Notes: generated by a model not told the origin, from the sequence alone. A stretch of 64,000 nucleotides of DNA from Natronococcus sp. CG52 (GCF_023913515.1 NZ_CP099391.1:1116001-1180000); one strand, 5' to 3'. Shown: positions 16,115-24,780, counted from the stretch's first letter. Made by a program: numbers and translations.

Positions 16115-16242
16115 CCGACCTCGAGTTCTGACGGATCGACGTTCCGGTAGTTCTCGATTCTTGAATTAGTGGACTGCTGTTGAACGGTCGCATACGCAAG
16201 GCAAACCACCACAACGGACACTCTCGTGTGTTCTGTCGAATA

Positions 16243-17274
16243 ATGACTGGGAGGCGAGAACCTGGCGGATCGGAAGAACGTTCGGATCCCGCATCGGTCG
16301 GATCTGGTTCAGGTCCGCTACGAACGGACGAGGACGAGACTCGAGAGGAACGCCGGATACTGACGGACGGAGGAGAGGTACAGGAAGAAGTCGAAGACAG
16401 CGAAGAAGCCGAGGAGGAACCAGACGAAGAAGCCGAAACGGAGGACGAAGAGACTGAAGAGGACGAGGAATCCGAGGAGGAACCAGACGAGACAGACGAG
16501 GAGGCCGAAGAGGACGAGGAAGCTGAAGCTGAAGACGAGGAAGCCGAAGAGGACGAGGAAGCCGAAGCTGAAGACGAAGACGAGGAAGCCGAAGCTGAAG
16601 ACGAAGACGAGGAAGCCGAAGCTGAAGCTGAAGACGAGGAAGCTGAAGAGGGGGAAGAAACCAGCGAGCACGTCGAGGACGCGGAAGACGTCTACGAGGG
16701 CGACGACACCTCGAACGTGTTGCACCTCGACCTCGACGGGCTCTTCCTCGATCTGCTCGGCCTCGAGGTCAACCTGAATCCGGTCACGCTCGACGTGTCG
16801 GCTCGACCGGGCGAGGGAAATCTGGTCGGAAACCTGCTGTCGGCAGTCACCGGACTGCTCGACGGCTCGCAGGCGCTTCTGGGCGGCGTCAAGTCGCTGC
16901 TCGAGAAGCCCAAGGAGGCGATCAGTTCGGTGCTGGGCAAGTCCAAGGAAGCGCTTACGTCTCTGGTGAGCAAGCCCCGCGAGTTCGTCAGCGAACTGCT
17001 CGGTGGCGACGAGGGTGAGGAAGAGGAAGCCGAGGACGAAGGAGACGAAAGCGAGGAGGACGGCGAGGGCCGGATCGCCTCCGGACTCGGTTCGGCAAAG
17101 GACCGAATCGCCTCCGCGCTCGGCTCGATGAAGGAGAGCCTCCGCGGACTCCTCCCGAGCTTACCCGTCGAGGAGTTCGTCGCGACGGTGGTCCGGGAAA
17201 TCCTCCAGGCACTGATCGAACAGCTTGAGCCGGACGAAGAGACTCCCGAAGAAACGTCGCAGTCTGAAGCATAA
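16243..17274 (+). CDS. Acidic-cassette protein 1: poly-acidic tract plus conserved hydrophobic domain
   Basis: 343 residues from ATG 16243 (a TTG lies in frame at 16180). Layout: polar N-terminus 1-45; an almost pure Glu/Asp/Ala tract 46-156 encoded by GAA/GAC/GAG repeats including a 27-base tandem unit; a conserved domain 157-208 that reads VLHLDLDGLFLDLLGLEV, then VTLDVSARPGEGNLVGNLLS; amphipathic helices 209-255; a second acidic run 256-276; more amphipathic helices 277-328. Sequences like the 157-208 domain also occur, from memory, in bacterial proteins of unknown function. No signal peptide or full membrane helix is clear. It starts a four-gene run with tight spacing. Function unknown; association with membrane or polymer is a guess. 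Confidence 0.8.
   Translation: MTGRREPGGSEERSDPASVGSGSGPLRTDEDETREERRILTDGGEVQEEVEDSEEAEEEPDEEAETEDEETEEDEESEEEPDETDEEAEEDEEAEAEDEEAEEDEEAEAEDEDEEAEAEDEDEEAEAEAEDEEAEEGEETSEHVEDAEDVYEGDDTSNVLHLDLDGLFLDLLGLEVNLNPVTLDVSARPGEGNLVGNLLSAVTGLLDGSQALLGGVKSLLEKPKEAISSVLGKSKEALTSLVSKPREFVSELLGGDEGEEEEAEDEGDESEEDGEGRIASGLGSAKDRIASALGSMKESLRGLLPSLPVEEFVATVVREILQALIEQLEPDEETPEETSQSEA
16555..16608 (+). repeat. 27-base tandem repeat in the acidic tract
   Basis: Two exact adjacent 27-base copies (each encoding EEAEAEDED, frame-preserving), flanked by diverged partial copies from about 16500 to 16650. GAA codons dominate here, unlike the GAG/GAC preference elsewhere, and local G+C falls. Slippage within such repeats would change tract length without breaking the frame. 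Confidence 0.8.
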
Positions 17275-17276
17275 CA

Positions 17277-17744
17277 ATGAGTGAAGAATCTAAATCCCTG
17301 ACACAGCAGATCGACTACGAAAAGATCACCGAGAACCTCGAACTCGAGGAACTCATCGAGGGGACCCAGTGGGAGGGCGAGATCGACGAGGACGAGCCAC
17401 TCGGCGAGACCCTCGGCGGACTGATCGGCGCGGTCATCGGCCGAAAGATCGGTGAAAGTCTCGGGAAAACTATCGGCGGACTCGTCGTCGAGGAGCTGCT
17501 CAGTCCCGGCAAGGACGAAGACGAGGAAGACGAAAGCGAGGGTGAGGACGAGGCGGAAGCTGAGGACGAGGACGAAGAAGACGAAAGCGAAGATGAGGAA
17601 GCGGAGGGCGACGACGGAGCCGACGAGTCCGAGAGCGAGGAGTCGGACTCGGACGAGAGCGACGACGAAGCCGACGGGGCGGACGACGAATCCGAAAGCG
17701 AGAACTCCGTAGAGGACGAAGACGAGGACGAGGGTGGAGACTAG
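17277..17744 (+). CDS. Acidic-cassette protein 2: glycine-zipper segment with acidic tail
   Basis: 155 residues, starting 2 bases after the previous stop. Residues 5-40 form charged helices; residues 47-69 read GGLIGAVIGRKIGESLGKTI, a glycine-zipper pattern (small residue every fourth position) able to pack tightly into helical pairs or insert in a membrane; residues 79-155 are almost entirely Asp/Glu/Ser/Ala. No catalytic motif. The zipper closely resembles that in the next gene, so the two products may assemble with each other. Function unknown. Confidence 0.78.
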   Translation: MSEESKSLTQQIDYEKITENLELEELIEGTQWEGEIDEDEPLGETLGGLIGAVIGRKIGESLGKTIGGLVVEELLSPGKDEDEEDESEGEDEAEAEDEDEEDESEDEEAEGDDGADESESEESDSDESDDEADGADDESESENSVEDEDEDEGGD

Positions 17745-17789
17745 CCATGCAACCGAGTTCTCTCGTACGACCGGCTCGAGGTGGAGCCG

Positions 17790-18488
17790 ATGAGTGAGGA
17801 CTCCGGACTGAAAGAAATGGTCACCGACGAGGTCACCGAACAGGTCGACGTCGCGGATCTGCTCGGCGACGGCAGTCTCAAGGACAATCTCGACGGCGGC
17901 GACGTCGGTGCGGCCGTCGGTCGCAAGTTCGGCGAGCAATTCGGACGCGAGATCGGCGCCCAGATCGGCGGAGAGATTCAGGCAACGCTCAAACAGGGTA
18001 TCGAGGAGGGCAAGAACCTCCGCGAAATCCTCTCGGAACTCGTGTCGGCGATTCGGACGGCGATCACCGAGGCGATCAGCAGCGTCGTCGGCGAGGACGC
18101 CCTCTCGTCGGTGGCCGGCAGCCTCACCGACGGCGAATCGGAAGAAGCCGAGGAAGCCGAAGATGAGGAAGCCGAGGAGGAGGACGAAACCGAGGCCGAA
18201 GACGAGCAGGAGACCGAAGCCGAGGAAGAAGACGAAGCGGCCGACTCCGCGGAGGAACCCGACGAGCCGTCCGTCGAGGAACTCGAGGATCTCCGACGCG
18301 GGACGCTCGAGGACTTCCTGGGCGTAATGTCGTACCAGGACCTGCAGTCGGTCGCCAAGGACGTCGGCGTCAAAGCGAACCTCAGCCGCGAGGAAATGAC
18401 CGAACAGATCATCGAGACGGTTGCGGACGAGAAGGGCGACGAGTCCGACGGGGACGACGGAAACGAGGCGGAAGCCGAGTCGGCGTAA
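17790..18488 (+). CDS. Acidic-cassette protein 3: glycine zipper, acidic linker and SAP/Rho-N-like tail
   Basis: 232 residues from ATG 17790 (a GTG at 17781 is in frame). Residues 38-61 are a glycine zipper (VGAAVGRKFGEQFGREIGAQ); 62-113 amphipathic helices; 114-160 an acidic linker; 161-213 a compact helical unit with LEDFLGVMSYQDLQSVAKDV and NLSREEMTEQIIE, the helix-turn-helix rhythm of SAP or Rho N-terminal domains, which often bind nucleic acid. That combination of a self-packing segment with a possible nucleic-acid-binding tail is unusual. 45 bases follow the previous gene; 42 precede the next. Confidence 0.76.
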   Translation: MSEDSGLKEMVTDEVTEQVDVADLLGDGSLKDNLDGGDVGAAVGRKFGEQFGREIGAQIGGEIQATLKQGIEEGKNLREILSELVSAIRTAITEAISSVVGEDALSSVAGSLTDGESEEAEEAEDEEAEEEDETEAEDEQETEAEEEDEAADSAEEPDEPSVEELEDLRRGTLEDFLGVMSYQDLQSVAKDVGVKANLSREEMTEQIIETVADEKGDESDGDDGNEAEAESA

Positions 18489-18530
18489 CCCTCTCGACTA
18501 CTCCGACCACCACCGAAACGGTATCGAACC

Positions 18531-19334
18531 ATGACCGAACAACTCCACGACCGAATCACGGAACTCCTGGACGCAGCTAGCACCGAAAGCGGCTCGCTAG
18601 CGGTTCCGGACGAAAACGACGGCGATGACCGCGAACTTCTCAAACTCGCCGACGAGGCGGCCGACATCATCGAGTCGACCGACCCCGGCGAACTGCTCGA
18701 GGCGGTCGGCCTCGGAACGCTTTCTGACGGGACCGAGCCCGAGACGCTCCCGGAGGCGATCACCAAGGGCGAACCGGAGCACGTCGAGGAGCTCCAGCGA
18801 CTGGTACGCCTCGCGAGGCTCACAGATCGGTCGGAGGAGGACGAACTCGAGGACGTGATCGACGAACTTCGAGAGACGACAACTGAGGAGGACGAGACGA
18901 TGACGGAGGATACCGACGACGAAACCGACGAGACCGACGAGGCCGAACGGGACTCGACGAGCGATGACGAAGCCGGCGGTGAGGCGGGCGAGGATGCGAC
19001 CGGCGAACTCGAGGACCGCCTTCGGTCGGCGATGAGTTCGTCGTTCGAGGAGTTCGGCGACGAGATCGAATCGATGAAAGACCGGCTCGAGGAGGCGACC
19101 GCCTCGGACGACGAGAGCGACGCCGGCGAACACGACGAGGAAGAGGAGGACGGAGAAGGCGAGACCGGGGAAGGAGACGACGATGACGGCGGACTCCTCG
19201 GATCCGGCGACGGAGGTGGACTCGGCGGCTCGAGCGGCTCGTCTCGCCACTCGACGATGGCGCCGCCGCCCTCCGAACGGGCGGATATGCGGGCGGTGAA
19301 GCGACACTCGACGATGCCGAAGAAGAACGAGTAG
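18531..19334 (+). CDS. Acidic-cassette protein 4: helical acidic protein with basic RHSTM tail
   Basis: 267 residues. Residues 1-115 are predicted helices (LHDRITELLDAASTE, DEAADIIESTDPGELLEAVG, EELQRLVRLARLTDR); 116-150 and 180-225 are acidic linkers around an amphipathic segment (RLRSAMSSSFEEFGDEIESM); 226-240 Gly/Ser-rich; the last 27 residues switch to basic and carry two RHSTM motifs (RHSTMAPPPSERADM and VKRHSTMPKKNE). A positively charged tail at the end of an otherwise very acidic protein may bind the acidic partners or a membrane. Function unknown. Last of the four-gene run. Confidence 0.76.
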   Translation: MTEQLHDRITELLDAASTESGSLAVPDENDGDDRELLKLADEAADIIESTDPGELLEAVGLGTLSDGTEPETLPEAITKGEPEHVEELQRLVRLARLTDRSEEDELEDVIDELRETTTEEDETMTEDTDDETDETDEAERDSTSDDEAGGEAGEDATGELEDRLRSAMSSSFEEFGDEIESMKDRLEEATASDDESDAGEHDEEEEDGEGETGEGDDDDGGLLGSGDGGGLGGSSGSSRHSTMAPPPSERADMRAVKRHSTMPKKNE

Positions 19335-19442
19335 TCGCGGCGACCCGGAATCGGATCAGGGCCGCCCCGATCGGCGGTCCGCGTTCAATTTGCAGGCTGG
19401 GGCACGCTGAAGCCTTATTCGGGCAGCCGTGGACGGGTCCGT

Positions 19443-19922
19443 ATGCTGACCCACGTGAGCGAAACGCAGGTGCGAGAGTGGCTGGACGACACGGCGATCA
19501 GTACCGTAACTCGTCACAGTGACGAGGAGACCGCGTTCAACTTCCAGGTCGAACTCTCACAGCTCCCGGTACACGTTATCAAAGAAACCGAGTTCGGGCC
19601 GGTCCGGATCGTCGGCCGGAGCGGATTCGACACTGACGCAGCCAGAACCCTGCTCCGGGACGACCAGCGCCGCAGCGAACTGCTCCAGTACGTCGGACCG
19701 ATGCTCGCCGCGACGCCGGGGTTCTACACGTTTCTCGACGAGGAGGAGACGTCCTGCGAACTGCGGGACGCGGAGACGATTCAGGTCGAGTACCGCATCT
19801 ATCCGGACGGAGCGAGCCAGCAGACACTGATGGACGGTATTATGTCGATCGCAACGAGTATGCGGTATATCCAGAACGTCATCGCAGCGGTGTCGGCTCG
19901 AGATCCGGTCACCGACGAGTGA
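19443..19922 (+). CDS. DUF2299-like protein
   Basis: 159 residues, alpha/beta, no signal or membrane segment. It begins with a short helical region (VREWLDDTAIS) followed by alternating strands (FNFQVELSQLPVHVIKE, GPVRIVGRSGFD) and a helical end (IMSIATSMRYIQNVIAAVS). Size and layout resemble DUF2299, a family of unknown function in archaea that resembles type III secretion chaperone folds; this match is from general appearance, not a specific motif. It lies 108 bases after the acidic cassette and could belong to it. Confidence 0.55.
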   Translation: MLTHVSETQVREWLDDTAISTVTRHSDEETAFNFQVELSQLPVHVIKETEFGPVRIVGRSGFDTDAARTLLRDDQRRSELLQYVGPMLAATPGFYTFLDEEETSCELRDAETIQVEYRIYPDGASQQTLMDGIMSIATSMRYIQNVIAAVSARDPVTDE

Positions 19923-19989
19923 CGACTCGGTCGGCCCAGTAGCAACGACTGGGTGTAACTCTTTGCTGGGGTGGCCCGTAGGTCCGCGT

Positions 19990-20418
19990 ATGTACGACTC
20001 GCTTCTCGTCGCGACGGACGGCAGCGACGCCGCGGTGCTGGCCACAGAGCATGCGATCGGTCTCGCGGAACGGCTCGACGCAACCCTCGAGGGAATCGCC
20101 GTCGTCGAGACGCGGACGGCCTACGACAACCACATCGTCGATCCGGACGAGACCGAACGGCGGCTTCGAGAGCGCGCCGAGGCGTCGCTGGCCCGACTCG
20201 AGGAGGCGGTCGACGACGCCGGGATCCCCGTCGAGACGGTTCTCCGCGCCGGCGTTCCACACGAGGAGATCGTCGCCTACGCGGACGAACGCGACGTCGA
20301 CGCCATCGTCGTCGGTTCTCGAGGCCGTTCGGGGTTCAAGCGCGCGCTGCTCGGCAGTACGGTCGACGGGGTCACCAGACTCGCGACGCGGCCGGTGCTG
20401 GTCGTCGGGGACGGGTGA
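19990..20418 (+). CDS. Universal stress protein (UspA family)
   Basis: 142 residues. Starts MYDSLLVATDGSDAA with the conserved Asp; the ATP-binding signature G-2x-G-9x-G-(S/T) is complete in VVGSRGRSGFKRALLGSTVDGV. It is therefore likely an ATP-binding Usp. ATG 19990 is chosen over the upstream in-frame start at 19963 because the family begins exactly there. Neighbours do not suggest a specific role. Confidence 0.93.
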   Translation: MYDSLLVATDGSDAAVLATEHAIGLAERLDATLEGIAVVETRTAYDNHIVDPDETERRLRERAEASLARLEEAVDDAGIPVETVLRAGVPHEEIVAYADERDVDAIVVGSRGRSGFKRALLGSTVDGVTRLATRPVLVVGDG

Positions 20419-20454
20419 GAGGTTTTATTTCTTCTCCGAGTCCTCTTTCGACAG

Positions 20455-21537
20455 ATGCACGACTGGATCGACACCTACGAGGAGCGGGACTGGCAGACCA
20501 CGGAGGACGGAACCGTCCGCTACGCACTGATCGGACTCGGCTGGTGGACGGTCGACGTCGCTATCCCGGCCATCGAATCTTCGGACCTCGGCAAGGTTTC
20601 GGTGCTGGTGAGCAGTTCGACCGAGAAGGCAGCGGATATCGCCGAGGAGAACGGGGTCGAGCACGGGATCAGCTACGATCAGTTCCACGGCGGGGAGGCC
20701 AGCGACGCCTACGACGCCGTCTACATCGGCACCCCGAACGCGTTCCACCTCGAGTACGCCGAGACGGCCGCGGAACTGGGGAAGGCAGTCCTCTGTGAGA
20801 AGCCGATGGAGGCGACGGTCGACCGCGCCGAGCAGATGGTCGAGACCTGCGAGGACGAGAACGTCCCCCTGATGGTCGCCTATCGAATGCAGACGGAACC
20901 GGCCGTTCGGCGAGCGCGGGAGCTCGTCGAATCGGGCTTCATCGGCGACCCCGTCAGCGTCTACGGCGCCAACAGTCAGCCGCTACTCGAGATGATCCCC
21001 GACCACGATCAGTGGCGGCTCGATCCGGATATCACGGGGTACGGGACGTCGGTGATGGACCTCGGAATCTACTCGATCAACACCGCTCGATACCTGCTCC
21101 GGCGGGATCCGGTCACCGTCCACTCGCAGATGACCTCACACCACGAGGCGTTCGACGACGTGCCGGACGAACGGGCGTCGTCGACGCTGCTGTTCGAGGA
21201 CGACGTCCACATGATCTCGACTGCGAGCCAGCGCGCCCACGAGGATACGCACCTGAAGGTCACCGGGACCGAGGGAACGATCGAACTCGATCCGGCGTTT
21301 CACGGCGAGGCCGCGCTGCGACTCTCCCGCGGAGAGCTCTCCGTCGACGTCGAACACGGGACGTTCGACGCGGAGCAGGAAGTACGGGAAGTGTTCGACT
21401 ACTTCGCGGACCGCGTACTCACGGACGGTGAAATCTATCCCGACGGTCGGCACGGACTCGTCGACATGCGGGTCATCGAGGCGATCCACCGGGCTGCCGA
21501 CGAGGGTGAGCCGGTCGACCTCTATAGTACCGACTGA
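20455..21537 (+). CDS. Gfo/Idh/MocA oxidoreductase, D-xylose 1-dehydrogenase-like
   Basis: 360 residues. The NAD(P)-binding Rossmann start is VRYALIGLGWWTVDVAIPAI (residues ~22-41), then the EKPM motif (VLCEKPMEATV, residues ~122-132) containing the active-site Lys, and a C-terminal alpha/beta domain with DPDITGYGTSVMDLGIYSIN. GWW in the glycine loop and the overall sequence resemble the haloarchaeal xylose dehydrogenase that starts oxidative pentose breakdown; glucose-fructose oxidoreductase activity is an alternative. Single gene, no other pentose genes are visible here. Confidence 0.85.
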   Translation: MHDWIDTYEERDWQTTEDGTVRYALIGLGWWTVDVAIPAIESSDLGKVSVLVSSSTEKAADIAEENGVEHGISYDQFHGGEASDAYDAVYIGTPNAFHLEYAETAAELGKAVLCEKPMEATVDRAEQMVETCEDENVPLMVAYRMQTEPAVRRARELVESGFIGDPVSVYGANSQPLLEMIPDHDQWRLDPDITGYGTSVMDLGIYSINTARYLLRRDPVTVHSQMTSHHEAFDDVPDERASSTLLFEDDVHMISTASQRAHEDTHLKVTGTEGTIELDPAFHGEAALRLSRGELSVDVEHGTFDAEQEVREVFDYFADRVLTDGEIYPDGRHGLVDMRVIEAIHRAADEGEPVDLYSTD

Positions 21538-22179
21538 AACGGTTTCCACACCGATCGCACGGACCGCGGTTCTCGCCCGTCGGACTCCGAACCGCGCTCC
21601 CGTCGTGCGATCGGGTGTGCACTGACGTTCAGTGGCTACTACAGCTGTCCTGTCGGCCACTTCTGCGACTTTCGACCAGTTCGAGTCCCCGCTCGAGGAG
21701 TCAATCGATCGCCTGCGACCGTCGCAGTTGACCTGACTCGATCGACGAACATCTCGAAAGACGAGTGACTAGCATCGGCTGGAATAGATGTACCAACCGT
21801 ATACACTAGTCTGAATACGTATGTGTGGGTGATCTGTAGATCTCTCCTGTCGGTTCTTCCCTTTTCGAGACGGGTAATTCTCGCATCTATCGACCGCTGA
21901 TTGTTGACAGACTTGTCCACTGAGTCCCTTTGAGGGCGCCCACTCCGCACCTTTCGGAAAAATTGCGGTGTATCAATGTTCCGCCGTTTGCGCCGTTCGA
22001 GCGGACTGTCAGTTAATCGTTCGACCAAGTCTGTTGCTTCACTACCTATTTGATATCTTTTGCTTCCGGATACGTATCGGAGTTCTGATTAATATCTGAT
22101 CGGTACTGTTCGTCCGTCTCGGAGCATCGGCAAACTATTGTAAGAAAAATACATATGGAACCGCGGTCTCGAGAACTGT
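21538..22179. other. AT-rich intergenic island (~640 bases)
   Basis: Markedly lower G+C than the surroundings. On the minus strand a continuous frame near 22045-21640 gives a basic protein-like sequence (LVERLTDSPLERRKRRNIDT...) but with atypical codons, no good start and no family I recognise; it could be a decayed mobile-element or foreign gene remnant. The last ~35 bases contain AAATACATAT, a plausible TATA element for the amidohydrolase gene. Confidence 0.35.
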
Positions 22180-23049
22180 ATGGGTTCTCCACCGGTGCTC
22201 GACGAACCGCGGGCGATCGATACGCACGCGCATCAGCCGACCAGCGAATTCCTCCACGACGCCGGCGGGCAGATGATGGAGGACGCCGCCGACCGGTTCG
22301 GCGCCGACCTCGAGACCGACACCTACGAGAACATGATCGCGGAGTATCTCGAGGCCGGCGTCGGACGGGCCGTGCTGCTCGGCTGGGACGCCGAGACGAA
22401 TACCGGCAATCCGCCGGTTCCGAACGACTACGTCGCCGACGTTCGCGACGAGTACGCGGATTTCTTCGTCGGGTTCGGCTCCGTCGATCCGCTCAAAGAG
22501 GACTGCGTTGAGGAGGCGATTCGCTGCGTCGAGGACCTCGACCTCAGCGGATTCAAGTTCCAGCAGATCGCACAGGGGTTCGATCCGTCCGACCCCGAAC
22601 ACGAGGAGCTCTGGGCGACGATCGAGGACCTCGGCGTTCCGGTCGTGTTCCACGGCGGGAACTCGACGCTCGGCGCGTGCTCGCCCGGCGGCCGCGGCCT
22701 GAAGATCAAGTACGGTAATCCGATGCTGATCGACGACGTGGCTGCCGAGTACCCCGACCTGCAGATCCTCATCGCCCATCCCGCCTATCCCTGGGAGAAA
22801 GAACAGCTCGCCATCTGCCAGCAGAAGGGGAACGTCTACATGGACCTCTCTGGGTGGATGCCTCGGTATATCGACGATCAGGTGCTCCACTACGCGAAGT
22901 CGCTCCTCTCGGACAAGGTGATGTTCGGCACCGATTACCCGATGCTCGAGCCAGGGCCGTGGCTCGAGCAGTTCGCCGAACTGGGCTTCGACGAGGAGAT
23001 TCAACGCAAAATCCTCTGGGAGAACGCGGAGGAGTTCCTCGACCTGTAA
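22180..23049 (+). CDS. Amidohydrolase-family (ACMSD-type) metal-dependent hydrolase or decarboxylase
   Basis: 289 residues. The metal-binding HxH is in AIDTHAHQPTSEF (residues ~14-18), a further His in VFHGGNSTLG, another in ILIAHPAYPW, and the catalytic Asp in MFGTDYPMLEPG near residue 250. This set belongs to the amidohydrolase_2 group (aminocarboxymuconate semialdehyde decarboxylase, 4-oxalomesaconate hydratase and relatives). Substrate unknown. It is divergent in setting from the IclR regulator, which probably controls it together with the genes that follow. Confidence 0.83.
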   Translation: MGSPPVLDEPRAIDTHAHQPTSEFLHDAGGQMMEDAADRFGADLETDTYENMIAEYLEAGVGRAVLLGWDAETNTGNPPVPNDYVADVRDEYADFFVGFGSVDPLKEDCVEEAIRCVEDLDLSGFKFQQIAQGFDPSDPEHEELWATIEDLGVPVVFHGGNSTLGACSPGGRGLKIKYGNPMLIDDVAAEYPDLQILIAHPAYPWEKEQLAICQQKGNVYMDLSGWMPRYIDDQVLHYAKSLLSDKVMFGTDYPMLEPGPWLEQFAELGFDEEIQRKILWENAEEFLDL

Positions 23050-23311
23050 GGCCTCCCTCACAGACCGTACGCGTTCCGTACCGTTCCCTCTCCGTTCGAG
23101 CCACGGGAACGATGATTGAGCGAGAATTTCGACGGAGTATCGGTCGCATACGCGTAACCGTTCCCAATACATTACAGAGGTATGTTTGTAATACTGATCG
23201 AGAGAAGTCGATAATCTCGCGCGGAAGGCGATTCAGCCGCCGATTACGCGAATTTCGAGTGTTCGAATAACACGAACAGATACTCGTCTCGTTGTAGCCC
23301 GATCGCGACAG

Positions 23312-24079
23312 CTACGAGTGAGCGAGGTTGATCTCGACCTCGTTAGTCGCGCCCAGCAGCAGCGTCGGAAGTTCCTCGGCCAACGCCGTCTCGCGCAATC
23401 GGTTGGCCGGTCCCGCGACGCTGATCGCTCCGATCGCCGTTCCCGACTGGTTTCTGATCGGCGCGCCGACGGCGTGCACGCCGCGGACCGACTCCTCGCG
23501 GTTGAACGCGTATCCTCTCTCGCGAATCTCCTCGAGTTGTTCGTTCAGTTCGTCGCGGTCGGTGATCGTCTGGGACGTCTTCGCGGCGAGTCCGTGCTCG
23601 GCCACGACCTCGTCGACCCGCTCGTCAGGGAGATGAGCGAGGATAGCCTTGCCGGCGGCGAACTGGTGAAGCGGCGTTCGCTTTCCGATCCGGGCGTGCG
23701 TCTTCACGGAGTGGCGGCCCTCGGCGCCGTAGATGTGGACGCCCATCCCGTGCTCCTCGATGACGCACCAGACCTTCTCGTCGGTTTCGGCGGCGAGTTC
23801 GTCCACCTTGGGTTTGACGACGTCGAACAGCGGATGGCGGTTACGCACGTGAATTCCGTAATCCAGAAACCACGTGCTGATTCGGTAGCTGTTCCCCTCC
23901 TGGAGCAGGAGCCCGCGCGCCTCGAGGGTCTTCACGTGCCGGTGAACCGTGCTCTTCGCGAGTCCGAGTTCGTCGGCGATTTCGGTGATCCCGGCGCCGT
24001 CCCGGCGCTTGAGAACGTCGACAATCTCGAAGGCCGTATCGACGGTTTCGACCGGTCTGTGTCTCGAGTCGTTTGCCAT
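23312..24079 (-). CDS. IclR-family transcriptional regulator
   Basis: 255 residues from ATG 24079 (the open frame begins 24 codons earlier without family similarity). N-terminal winged helix (TVDTAFEIVDVLKRRDGAGITEIADELGLAKSTVHRHVKTLE, residues ~10-52 in outline) and C-terminal GAF-like ligand domain with FAAGKAILAHLPDE and ESVRGVHAVGAPIRN. IclR proteins usually regulate catabolism of aromatic or sugar acids in response to a small ligand. It sits between the amidohydrolase and the VOC/EthD/TPP genes and is the likely regulator of this group. Confidence 0.92.
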   Translation of the reverse strand: MANDSRHRPVETVDTAFEIVDVLKRRDGAGITEIADELGLAKSTVHRHVKTLEARGLLLQEGNSYRISTWFLDYGIHVRNRHPLFDVVKPKVDELAAETDEKVWCVIEEHGMGVHIYGAEGRHSVKTHARIGKRTPLHQFAAGKAILAHLPDERVDEVVAEHGLAAKTSQTITDRDELNEQLEEIRERGYAFNREESVRGVHAVGAPIRNQSGTAIGAISVAGPANRLRETALAEELPTLLLGATNEVEINLAHS

Positions 24080-24197
24080 ATCCTCACAGAGAGAGCGAAC
24101 TGGCAAAAACGTTGTTCCCGCTGTTCGAACGAGACTCGACTTCGTTCGCACACTTCGAACGATGAGGCAGGAGTTTCGGCGTTTTAGCCGAATCTCG

Positions 24198-24662
24198 TTA
24201 GAGCGGATTACCGTCTACGAACAGTCGAGTTCCCGCCGCCCGCGTCTGAGCGTAGCCGTCCTCGTACTCCATCAGCTGGAACAGCGCGCCGGTCGGATTG
24301 CTCGGGGGAAGAAACGCCTCTTTCCAGTGGTCGAACTCGACGCGATCGACGACGGAGACCTCCTGCGCCTCCAGTGCGTCGATAGCGGCGTCGAGGTCGG
24401 CGACCTCGAGCGTAACGTGGTGGAGGCCGGGTCCGTTTCGCTCGAGGAAGTCGGTCAGAAAGGAGTCGGCACCCGCCGGTGCGATGAGTTCGAGTCGAGA
24501 GGCGCCGCCCAGGACGTACGTCGCCCAGGTGAACGTTCCGTACTCGCCGCGTTCCTCGTGGATCTTCTCGCAGCCGAGCGCGAACAGCAGTCCCTCGGCG
24601 TCCTCGATCGACTCGACGGCGATACCCACGTGATCGACCCGGATCGCTGGCATCTCGGTCAT
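24198..24662 (-). CDS. VOC/glyoxalase superfamily protein
   Basis: 154 residues from ATG 24662. Two beta-alpha-beta-beta-beta repeats: the first begins IRVDHVGIAVESIEDAE, the second LHHVTLEVADLDAAIDAL. His in VDHVGIAV and HHVTLEV and the Glu in FQLMEY-type and LELIAP positions fit the metal ligands of methylmalonyl-CoA epimerase-like enzymes. The exact reaction is unknown. Divergent from the EthD-TPP pair with ~118 bases between starts, and next to the IclR gene on the same strand. Confidence 0.85.
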   Translation of the reverse strand: MTEMPAIRVDHVGIAVESIEDAEGLLFALGCEKIHEERGEYGTFTWATYVLGGASRLELIAPAGADSFLTDFLERNGPGLHHVTLEVADLDAAIDALEAQEVSVVDRVEFDHWKEAFLPPSNPTGALFQLMEYEDGYAQTRAAGTRLFVDGNPL

Positions 24663-24780
24663 AGTTCCTGGGCCGTGCGCATCGACCATAGGCATTTGGA
24701 ACGCGCAAACACGAGCCGCGGTAAACGGCAACAGGGTGCACCGACAGAACAAAGTCGGGGGAGGTCAACAGTGCAGTCGT

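Noticed and set aside
16318-16725. Minus-strand frame rich in Phe, Leu and Val opposite the acidic tract
   Set aside because: The GAA/GAG repeat read backwards gives Phe and Leu codons; the hydrophobic look is an artefact, not a membrane protein.
17781-17789. GTG start for acidic-cassette protein 3
   Set aside because: GTG 17781 adds only three residues; ATG 17790 gives the same MSE-type start as the preceding gene, so ATG is preferred, though the GTG cannot be excluded.
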